Shown in pieces: positions 56,470 through 64,000 of a stretch of DNA of 64,000 bases. Each line of letters opens with the position of its first letter. Within the stretch, counting starts at the first letter, position 1. A program made the translations under genes and the position numbers. The stretch is taken from NCBI GenBank assembly GCA_028751875.1, contig CM054155.1:53200690-53264689 (forward strand). Direction: 5' to 3'. The stretch comes from Rapana venosa (Eukaryota > Mollusca > Gastropoda > Neogastropoda > Muricidae). Under the pieces are notes generated by a model, which did not search any database, was not told where the DNA came from, and was given only the letters and a program-made list of their open reading frames with translations.

Positions 56470-57560
56470 TCTGTCAGTCTGTCATGTCTCTAAATTGTTT
56501 TGTCATACAGTCAGCATTTTGTATCAGACAATGATTGAAAATGGTTAATGCTTCATCAATATTATGGTCAATAAGACTTACAGCTAGTTCTAACATTTTC
56601 TGAGTTTCCTCACTTTGCTTTAATGAAATACGCGTTTCCTTTTTATTTTCATCCCACACAAGCTTATTTATCGTTAGGTTTTCATTAAAGACATTCGGTC
56701 TCCCAACAGTTCTGTCACAAAGGCTTAAACAAAGTTCCACAGGCATATGATCTGAGTCAAATCTGTCTTTAACTGTAAGCTGGCATAAAGAGTGAAAAAC
56801 AACAAATACATCACTTGACATTATGAAACAATCATTAACACTACTGCCGGAATCTGAGATGTATGTATAGCAACCTAAAGGGTCGCCCTCACATACACCA
56901 TTAAGAATACATAAAACAAAAGTTACACAAAAATTCAACAGGCGTTTTCCATAAGTATTTGTTACTTATCATGAGACTTCTGTTCATATTTACTGGTTGG
57001 CTTGTATGTATTAAATCAATAATATTTTTATTTGACACATTTGTTGGGTTAACATCAGCTGTTCTACTATTGAAGTCACCTGACAAAACAACGAATACAT
57101 CATCATATTTCAACAGTCAGTCAAACATTCTTCCAGTATACTAATGCCACAATCAACATCAAAATAGGAATAAAAAGGAGATCCCTCTGGTGGCACATAT
57201 ACACAAATATACAAAATATCTTTCTCAGTGTTCAACATGTCCTTATCTATCAGGAATACCAAAATGTTGGAGTAGTCAACATCAGTGCACTGAACATATG
57301 AAGCATACACTTTCTTTATGAGACACACAATACCACCTGAGGGACCACCATGTTTAGTAAATCTAACATCAGATTTATAGTAACTTACATAATCATTGAA
57401 TAAATCGGAATGAAATGTTTCAAAAGAAGTTTAAACAAAACAAATGAAGTCAAAAGAATGAACGTAAGAAAGGAAATTTTTATTACCTAGCTTAAGGTAT
57501 AACCCATTAATATTCCATTGCAAACTTTGGAACCACTTATTCACAGAGGGAAGGGAAGGG
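56470..57560 (-). pseudogene. LINE 5 endonuclease
   Basis: AP-type endonuclease in order on the minus strand: QWNINGL near 57498-57520, an FICFV segment near 57432-57450, and YVPPEGSPFYSYFD near 57150-57195. Then GDFNSR near 57060-57080, YTYISDSGSSVNDCFI near 56820-56870 and SDHMPVELC near 56732-56758. These cover the catalytic residues expected (N, E-side, D-N, S-D-H). The frame is broken in at least three places. Its SDHMPV codons are the target of the nested LINE in the other copy. Confidence 0.85.
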
Positions 57561-57800
57561 AAAGGATGTGTTTGAGAATGCGTGTCAACACATGCGTCAT
57601 TACACACATTGGGCACACTTGCACCGCCAGGGCTGTCACTGCCACTGTCATTAGATTCGCAAACACTAGCACGTGAAACTTGAATACTAGCACGTGCAGC
57701 TTTACATGCCATCTTGCCATAGGTGCTCACAGATTTTAACACCGATGTCATGTCTCTGGGTGTACCCTTTAACACAGAGGGGGATAAACAATAGTTAACA
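57561..57800 (-). other. LINE 5 N-terminal leader
   Basis: An open minus-strand frame at 57431-57775 begins MLKGTPRDM and has a Ser/Ala/Val-rich stretch before the endonuclease. It has no known motif; it may be a short N-terminal extension of ORF2 or the end of ORF1. Confidence 0.5.
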
Positions 57801-57843
57801 GAGGGAAAAAGTTCCCCACATGAAGGGCGGCCATTTCCCTATT

Positions 57844-57890
57844 CTCTCTCTCTCTCTCTCTCTCTTCTCTCCTCTCTCTCTCTCTCCTCA

Positions 57891-57922
<32 letters not shown>
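57844..57922. repeat. (CT)n microsatellite
   Basis: CT array separating two LINE pieces that point away from each other. Confidence 0.93.
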
Positions 57923-57939
57923 CCCTATCCACAGAAAAC

Positions 57940-58735
57940 TTTTCCCCTATTCAAAAAAGGGAATCCTGAAAGGGTTGATAATTATAGAGGAATATCCCTA
58001 CTTAGCATTATTTCAAAGTGTTACACAACTATTCTAAAGAAAAGACTGTACACATGGCTAGAAGATAATGATTTACTTTTTAGATTATCAAGCAGGATTT
58101 CGCAAAAATCACTCGACTGTTGATCATATTTTTTACATTATATGCCACAGTTCAGAAATATTTGAGTATAAAGGGCAAAAAGTTATATGTTGCATTTGTG
58201 GATTTTAGAAAAGCCTTCGACTCTGTTTGACATAACAAACTTTTAGAATGTATATAGGATCAAGGGGTTAAAGGACAATTCTTTACCTATTTACAAGCTA
58301 TGTATCAATCATTATTATCATGAACTCTCAGAAATGTTTGAATGTCCTATTGGTGTACGGCAAGGGTGTGTTATGAGCAAGACGTTATTTTCCATCCTTA
58401 TTAATCAGATAGCACACAACATTAAAGAAATGGGTGAACATGGTGCATTGTTATTGCCAGATTATATGGCGCTTTCGTTATTTTCCATTGTTATTAATCA
58501 GGATAGCACACAACATTGAAGAAAAGGGTGAACATGGTGCATTGTTATTGCCAGATTATATGGAGCTTTTCATATTGCTGTTTGCTGATGATGTTACTTT
58601 ATTTTCAACTACACCCATGGGCCTACAAACTCAACTTAATGTGTTGCATGAATGCTGCAAAAAATGAAGCTAAGTGTTAATTTTGAAAAGACAAAAGTAA
58701 AAGTATTCAGAAAAAGAGGGTAGTTGGGTGTGCAT
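57940..58735 (+). pseudogene. LINE fragment, RT part, plus strand
   Basis: Plus-strand NPERVDNYRGISLLSIISK near 57960-58017, QAGFRKNHSTVDH near 58090-58130, and an AFVDFRKAFDSV-like segment near 58190-58230. VRQGCVMSKTLFSIL follows near 58354-58400 and the active-site LFADDV near 58577-58597, then GLQTQLNVLHEC. Several slips and stops are present. A 93-94 bp tandem duplication sits between the RQGC block and the FADD box. The 3' part after about 58735 is missing. Confidence 0.85.
58383..58569 (+). repeat. 93-bp tandem duplication inside RT
   Basis: Copies at 58383-58475 and 58476-58569 both run CGTTATTTTCCAT...GCCAGATTATATGG with few differences. The second copy has one extra G (CAGGATAGC), so the frame shifts. 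Confidence 0.9.
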
Positions 58736-59130
58736 GAGAGAGAGATCGATTTGACAATTTGACAATATTTTGACATTTTATTGTAATAAGCTGTTAAAGC
58801 CCATTTACAAGGGGACAGTGCTGGCACAAAACACATATTTTCAGAAATGAATAAAGATGTAAAATTTCTACAGTCCAAATGGTCGACATGGCATGGATTC
58901 TACGACATGGTGATTTACATTAAGATTCAGATGAATTGGTGCCTAACACTTTCGCCCATTGCAAATGGGGAAAGGGGAGAAGATCACAACAACCATAAAC
59001 ATTATATAAACAACACATCTGTGAAAGGGCTTCGGTGTCCTCCCTACAAGTCTGTTCCAGTAGCTCTACTCTTTTCAACACGTGAAAAACCTAATTCACA
59101 ATATGCGTCTTTTGTCCTCCTTTGCTCTCT
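58736..59130. other. No gene recognised
   Basis: Mixed sequence after the LINE fragment; a plus-strand frame covers it but has no recognised domain. Confidence 0.5.
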
Positions 59131-59139
59131 CTCTCTCAT

Positions 59140-59345
59140 ACACATATGCACACACACACACACACACACATACACACACACGCACACACGCACGCACGCA
59201 GGCACACAATTACACGAAAACACACACGCACATACACACGCTCGCACTCTCGCACAAACGCACGCACGCACACACATACATGCGCGCACGTATGTACAAG
59301 AGGGTGTGCACGCACGCACGCACACAGACACACACGCGCGTGCGC
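59140..59345. repeat. CA/CGCA-rich array
   Basis: Imperfect CA array with GCA and CGC interruptions. It follows the ORF1-like frame in minus-strand sense. Confidence 0.9.
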
Positions 59346-59379
59346 CTATACAGGCAACCACAGTCACTTCTAACCCAGA

Positions 59380-60551
59380 AAAAAATCTGATAGTATCCAT
59401 GTAAACATCCAGTCCAGCATTAATTCTGTCTTTGATTCTTTTACAATCAGCAGGTGTCCACAGCTGCAGCTTGGAATAAATGTATTTTTCCTCCTGAGTC
59501 ATTTGCCTGATGTTCTGTTTTGCAAACCAAAGTAATCTGCAGGGTTGTAAGTGTCATTTGTCCAGGAAATCTGAAAAATCATATCTTCACTTTCACAAAT
59601 GATAGTGTCAGGTACGTCATCAGAGGTATATACATAAAGAAAGTCGTTGTTTCTGGAAATGTCCCTGAGATTTCTCTGCAGGGATCTGTTTCTCACCCCA
59701 CCCACATAGTTCTTTATAGTATCTCCACTGAAGCCTGCATCCCGAATCTGATCTAGATATTCGTCTCAGTCCACCCTCTCCATGGTAATGTCAGGTACAG
59801 GCACCTCAACCAGGTCAATTCCACCTTCTTGTTCAGCCACTGTGTCAGCCGCCAACACCATGACAGCACGTGACGCACGGCGATAATCACGTGCGGGAAG
59901 CAGCAAGGGAAGGCATGTGGTTTGGAGAGGCTGGGGGTGTTGGTGTGTGAGACAGACTGGGTGATGGGGGCTGTTGGCATAAACAAACTTGGCAAAGTTT
60001 CAGATGCAACAATGCACTTGCCTCGTCTTCTTGCCTTTCCTCTGCGAGCCTCTTCTCCTCTGTCTGTCTCCTCTCCTCTGCCAGCCTCTTTTCCTGTGTC
60101 TGTCTCCTCTCCTCTGCCAGCCTCTTCTCCTTTTTCTGTCTCCTCTCCTCTGCCAGCCTTTTCTCCTCTGCCTGTCTCCTCTCCTCTGCCAGCCTCTTCT
60201 CCTCTGTCTGTCTCCTCTCCTCTGCCAGCCTCTTCTCCTCTGTCTGTCTCCTTTCCTCTGCCAGCCTCTTCTCCTCTGTCTGTCTCCTCTCCTCTGCCAG
60301 GCTCTTCTCCTTTGCCTGTCTCCTCTCCTCTGTCCTTCTTCGGTCCCTGTTGGTCTGACTGGGTGGCTTTCTGCGGAAGTACACAGGGTTTTGTTGACCC
60401 CCATGTTCCCATCACTGGAGCCAGCCTTCAGTCGCAGCACAACAGTCGTTTGCTCGCCTTCTACACAGACTGTCCATGAGGTGATGCAGTGTTGTTGCAG
60501 CAGGGCACCTAGTGTCACTTCCAGCGTTGTTGGTAACCCGACAACTGGCAT
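59380..60551 (-). pseudogene. ORF1-like reading frame with Arg/Glu coiled or helical repeat
   Basis: Minus strand. The ATG at 60551 is in a good context (CACCATGC). The protein starts MPVVGLPTTLEVTLGALLQQ, then VVLRLKAG. After a one-base slip it has VYFRRKPPSQTNRDRRR, a basic segment of a kind seen in retroelement ORF1 proteins. Next come about eight 12-residue RRQTEEKRLAEE units predicting a long charged helix. After another slip the C-terminal part reads PVPDITMERVD, one TGA stop, then DEYLDQIRDAGF through [19 protein letters not shown] and [21 protein letters not shown] do not recognise the C-terminal domain. The frame looks coding, with few breaks for its length. No ORF2 follows on the same strand. 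Confidence 0.6.
60050..60337 (-). repeat. 36-bp coding minisatellite, 8 units
   Basis: Eight 36-bp units (plus strand CTCTTCTCCTCTGTCTGTCT and so on). On the minus strand each encodes about RRQTEEKRLAEE, so unit length keeps the frame. Differences between units are mostly single bases. Confidence 0.93.
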
Positions 60552-60629
60552 GGTGCTGGTTTATTTGGTAATTTAAACACAAAATTCACGCAGCAAGATT
60601 TCGCCCTGTCTATATCCAAAGGAGATCAC

Positions 60630-60674
60630 CGAGTGAGTGCGAGAGGGTGAGAGAGACAGAGAGAGGGAGGGAGA

Positions 60675-60705
<31 letters not shown>

Positions 60706-60735
60706 GGCATTTACATGTGTGTGTGTGAGTTTGTG
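60630..60735. repeat. (GA)n and short GT repeats
   Basis: GA array at 60632-60706 then TGTGTGTG at 60715-60728. Confidence 0.9.
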
Positions 60736-60739
60736 TTTA

Positions 60740-61121
60740 GAAAAAACCCACACAAGAGGGCACAAAAATAGCTCAACATTGCTGAAATGCCATAACTTGT
60801 ATAACATATCTAGTTTAACATAACTAATAATTAATATAACATTAACCGAAATGTCACATAGCAGCTTAACTTGAATCAAAGATACATACCCACCGGACTG
60901 CTTTTAAAATAAACAAAACTCCTGAATAAGCAAATACTTATTCAAAATGTGCTCTAGAGATAAAGGACAGTTGGGGGGATGACAGTGTCCAAGTTTTTGT
61001 GAAACTGACAGTCCTTTTAATGAGCAGCACACCAGGAAAAAAAACCATACACTTTGATTTGTTCATCACACAAGTATTGAATATTTTTGCAAAATTGTGT
61101 TTGGATGTCGTTTAAGGGAAA
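60740..61121 (-). pseudogene. LINE 11 3' end, left of SINE-like insertion
   Basis: Minus-strand LKGLSVSQKLGHCHPP and CPLSLEHILNKYLL near 60930-61025 fit the Cys/His tail after RNase H. It joins 62000 onward once the retroposon at 61134-61999 is removed. Confidence 0.65.
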
Positions 61122-61133
61122 ACGATACACTTA
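61122..61133. repeat. Left target-site duplication
   Basis: ACGATACACTTA, paired with ACGATACATTA at 62000-62010. Confidence 0.75.
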
Positions 61134-61999
61134 CCAGCCGCCATGGCGCAGTAGTTAGCGCCTTGGGTTAAGGACTGGAAGGTCGCGGGTTCGATTCCCA
61201 TAAAAGTCATAGGGATTTTTCGGACTCCGGCCGGCTCCTACCCAGAGTGAATGTGCTGTGGGTTCAGTGGGAAGACTGGGACCCCACAGTCGAGCTTCAT
61301 CCACTCAACGGATGCGAGTTTGAGAGTGTTGCTCAAAATACCTGACCAACACTGCAGGTGTCTGTATCTCTCGGGCCCGGTTGACGCCGGGATATATTAT
61401 GATAGTAAGCGTAGAGTACAACCCTGTAAAGTAAACTCAAAGCATATGCACTTCCACAGCAGCATAATTATGCCATCCTCATTGCCATTGATCATCATGC
61501 AATTAAAAAAGTTGCTTCTGATTCGGTGGTCCCAGCTGCTCTGGTCTCACGGTGACCTCAGATTGGGTTTGCCAATACTCTTCTGTGCCTGTGGTGAGTT
61601 TGTGTCAGGGCCTTTGGGGTTGGAGGTTCACGGGGGACAGTCGTTGGAGGGACGTTGTGGTGGTTGCCACCTCGGGTGGGCAACTCACTCAGTCTGGCTC
61701 CGCGACTGAGCTAATACTGTCGTTAGTAGGGTGCTCAGTAGGTGGTGTCCTGCGTATGTAAGCTCAGAACAGGCACCACTGAACACCACCAAAGTGACCC
61801 AGCAGCAGTGCAGGGCCCCTCTGGCTGGTGGCCCCACGGCGGCCTGATAGTGATGGGCTCCCTGTGGACCTCCGACTCTGAGGATGAGACATAACAAATC
61901 TGAGTATGGCTGTGGCAGGGAGGTTGGAATGAGCGGCGTGGGAACAGTAGGACGGGGGACGTCACAGAAGATGAGGCAGCAAAAAAAAAAAAAAAACCC
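61134..61999 (+). mobile_element. 866-bp tRNA-headed poly(A) retroposon (SINE-like)
   Basis: Plus strand. Pol III-type A box TGGCGCAGTAG at 61144-61154 and a perfect B box GGTTCGATTCC at 61188-61198 form a tRNA-like head. A long body with no good open frame follows, and a run of 16 A bases at 61981-61996 ends it. Target-site duplications flank it, and it splits a minus-strand LINE. The body may itself be composite, since 61137-61440 alone would be a normal SINE length. I know no family with this whole length. Confidence 0.78.
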
Positions 62000-62010
62000 A
62001 CGATACATTA
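62000..62010. repeat. Right target-site duplication
   Basis: ACGATACATTA, partner of 61122-61133. Confidence 0.75.
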
Positions 62011-63410
62011 GACTGATTATATACATTATACTGTCTGGGACATTGAGAGAAATCAAGGAACAAGAGGGAGCTGGTTTTATTTGTATAAGCCCTTCTCATA
62101 CTGCAAATCTGACTTCTTAAGAATGTCATGAAAGCAATTGGAGAACATTTTCTCTATGCACCTCTAACATTCTTGAAGATCTAAAGGAATAGAGAGAGTT
62201 TCTGTACCCTCAGATTATTGTGAGCTGCTTTTCTGGCAGCTTGATTCACTCTTTCATTGGGAATAATCCCACAATGGGAAGAAACCCACAAGAATGTTAT
62301 AGCCACATCTTTAACTGACGACAGATGTATGAGATGATTTATTTCTGTTGTCATTTCACTTCTTGTTTTATGGACAGTAGATCTAAGCGCATGTAACACT
62401 AATTTAGAATATACACAAATTAAGATATGAACGGCATTCATGGGCAGTGTGGAAGTATAATTAAAAGCAATAAGTATGGCTACAAGTTCAGAATTAAGAA
62501 TAGATCAATAACTGCCTAAACGATATTGTTCCACACATTTTAATACAGGGATCACAAAAGCAGCTCCTGCTCTACCGTTTTCAAGCACAGAACCGTCCGT
62601 ATAAATATGTAACTAGTTTTTATATTGATGATCTATGTGATGGTATACCAAGCTGTGATGTGAATCGTTTTTAGTGATACTTAGACTATTTATATCAAAT
62701 GTATTTTCTTTAATTCCCATCTGGAATAGGTGCAAATGATTGTTTATCAGCAATGCTTTTTGTGTCTTTTTTTAGAAAGACTAAAAATGTCGGAAGCAAA
62801 AGAATTGAGAAATTTTAAGGATTGGATCTTTTCAGCCTTTTTTCGAAATCCTTATGTTGTCTAAGGTGGACTTCGCGATGAGAGAAAGTCTCATAAACAA
62901 CACTTTTTAATATAATTTTTGCAGCAGACGCTTTTCGAAGTTAATCAAATGGTAGTCAGACACTTCTCTATATGTTTCCAAAATGCATGAATGAGTTGGG
63001 ACTCCAAGTGCAAGTTTATAAGCTTTAGAATTAAGACTGTAACTTTTTTAGTAAGTGTTGGGAAGCACAAAAGAAAACTTCTTGTGCGTATGTCAGCCTG
63101 GAACGAGCAAGAGAAGAACAAAGCATTAGATTGGTCTTTTCTAATGATAATGCAAGTGCATTTTCTTTTAAGCAGTTATTAAGTTTGTGAAGCTCAAATT
63201 GGTATATTTTCCGGTGTAGTTCAAGGCCCTAGCTGGAATCTTACGTTTCATCGTCACTCTCAGTCATAGACAAATGTCATCAGCATACTGTACTACAACT
63301 GAATCTTTAACAAATGTTTGAGGAGATCAGCTAATAGAATATTAGATAGGACTGAATAGATTACAGAAATGAGGTAAACCCATATCGAGTGGTCTAAGGT
63401 TTGAGAAGGT
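62011..63410 (-). pseudogene. LINE 11: reverse transcriptase and RNase H
   Basis: Minus strand. The RT active site YADDI is at 63273-63287. The RNase H part has IYTDGSVLENGRAGAAF near 62560-62606 and NSELVAILIAF near 62465-62500. It continues with HILICVYSKLVLHALRS near 62385-62430, a Y where the third catalytic Asp usually sits, and SSHCGIIPNERVNQAARK near 62240-62290. There is at least one stop (near 62507). The 5' end is cut near 63410 by a GT array. Related RNase H pieces are at 52.6-53.6 kb and 40.4 kb. Confidence 0.85.
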
Positions 63411-63421
63411 ACTACCAATCC

Positions 63422-63622
63422 GTGTGTGAGTGAGTGAGTGAGTGTGTGTGTGTGTGTGTTTGTGTGTGTGCCTGTGTGTGTGTGTATGTGTGTGTATGTG
63501 TGTGTATGTGTGTGTGTGTGTGTTTGTGTGTTTGTGTGTGTGCGTGTGTGTGTATGTGTGTGTGCGTGTGTGTGTATGTGTGTGTGTGTGTGTGTGTATG
63601 GTGTGTGTGTGTGTGTGTGTTC
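63422..63622. repeat. (GT)n array
   Basis: GT array with A, C and T interruptions (GTGTATGTGTG units). Confidence 0.95.
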
Positions 63623-63825
63623 ACCGAAGAAAGCTGTCTTCTCCAGAAAACCTGCTGGGGACAACTTCCTTCTTACTCTGATACTTTGTTCTCCCTGCAC
63701 TGTACATTTCTTGGAAAGAAGATTCAAGATGCAATGTCTGATCCGAAAGACTAGCTCCCAGACCATCATTTGTCAGCTAGTACAGTCATGTTTATCTGTA
63801 GCCAAGAATTAAGTTTGAACCTGTC
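63623..63825. other. Segment shared with 28966-29160
   Basis: Single-copy-looking sequence conserved between the two copies; no gene is recognised. Confidence 0.6.
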
Positions 63826-63827
63826 TT

Positions 63828-63859
<32 letters not shown>

Positions 63860-63860
63860 T

Positions 63861-63892
<32 letters not shown>

Positions 63893-63925
63893 GATCATGA
63901 TGATAATGATCATTATCATCATCAT
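63826..63925. repeat. (CAT)n microsatellite
   Basis: Nearly pure CAT/ATC units; the microsatellite end of a minus-strand LINE tail. Confidence 0.95.
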
Positions 63926-64000
63926 GGAATTTATATAGCGCTATATCTTGCAAAACAAATCTAAGCGCTTCCATTCAACCTATTCGTACACATGTAACAT
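63926..64000 (-). repeat. LINE 3' tail with GCGCTATATAAAT end, cut by window edge
   Basis: Minus-strand AAGCGCTTAGATTTG, GCAAGATATAGCGC and TATATAAATTCCAT immediately before the CAT array. It matches the tails at 33.23-33.35 kb, 38.86-38.98 kb and 29.35-29.42 kb. The element body lies beyond the window. Confidence 0.75.

Larger units (their letters stand above)
54037..57800 (-). mobile_element. LINE 5, nearly complete (endonuclease, RT, Cys/His tail)
   Basis: The best-preserved element here. On the minus strand it runs from a 5' leader (about 57780-57800) through endonuclease, linker, RT and a CPLC-type tail to a 3' UTR. That UTR has AATAAA at 54060-54065, short ATTCCGA/ATCCGA repeats and then a GA/CT microsatellite. 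At least three frame slips or stops lie in the endonuclease and one in-frame stop is near the end of RT. The blurred copy is at 13263-19565, there split by a nested LINE. The clade is not certain from motifs alone. Confidence 0.88.

Noticed and set aside
61188..61198. A functional tRNA gene
   Set aside because: The boxes fit, but the sequence does not fold into a proper acceptor stem, continues into a long body with a poly(A) tail, and has target-site duplications, so a retroposon head is a better reading.

Overview
The window looks like intergenic DNA from an animal, probably a marine invertebrate and plausibly a mollusc. The evidence is several kinds of non-LTR retrotransposon (LINE), a Ty3/gypsy element, tRNA-headed SINEs, and very many CA/GT, GAT/CAT, GATA, CT/GA and AT microsatellites. 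No bona fide host gene, rRNA gene, functional tRNA gene or CRISPR array was recognised. The taxonomic guess rests on repeat style only and is weak.

Layout. 0-1.8 kb: CA arrays, a G-tract, CTAT and AT repeats. 1.9-4.85 kb: LINE relic (-). 4.9-6.0 kb: AT, GT and GAT/ACG repeats. 6.2-7.55 kb: CR1/L2-like LINE relic (+). 8.4-13.26 kb: Ty3/gypsy pol (-), broken by a poly-T block and a 2.2 kb A/C-rich block. 13.26-19.57 kb: poor copy of a LINE (-) with a 4.0 kb I/Jockey-type LINE nested in it between target-site duplications. 19.57-29.4 kb: poor-quality copy of 57.3-64.0 kb. 29.4-52.6 kb: microsatellites, further LINE relics on both strands, one or two tRNA-derived SINEs, and homopolymer noise. 52.65-54 kb: RNase H part of a LINE (-). 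54.04-57.8 kb: the best-preserved LINE (-). 57.94-58.7 kb: a head-to-head LINE fragment (+). 59.4-60.55 kb: an ORF1-like reading frame with a 36-bp coding minisatellite (-). 60.7-63.4 kb: an RT-RNase H LINE (-) split by an 866-bp poly(A) retroposon with a tRNA-like head. 63.4-64.0 kb: GT and CAT arrays and a LINE 3' tail that runs off the window.

Two things dominate. First, 13.27-29.42 kb is collinear with about 54.9-63.99 kb in the same orientation, but the first copy is blurred: bases beside homopolymers have become the neighbouring base. That resembles a long-read consensus problem or a duplicated haplotype more than evolution, so coding calls between about 9.2 and 52.6 kb need caution. 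Second, the retroelements show clear insertion history: a LINE nested in a LINE, and a SINE-like retroposon in a LINE, each with duplicated target sites. One LINE family repeatedly shows the 3' order reverse transcriptase, GT array, conserved tail with GCGCTATATAAAT, then a variable microsatellite, which explains many of the microsatellites seen here.
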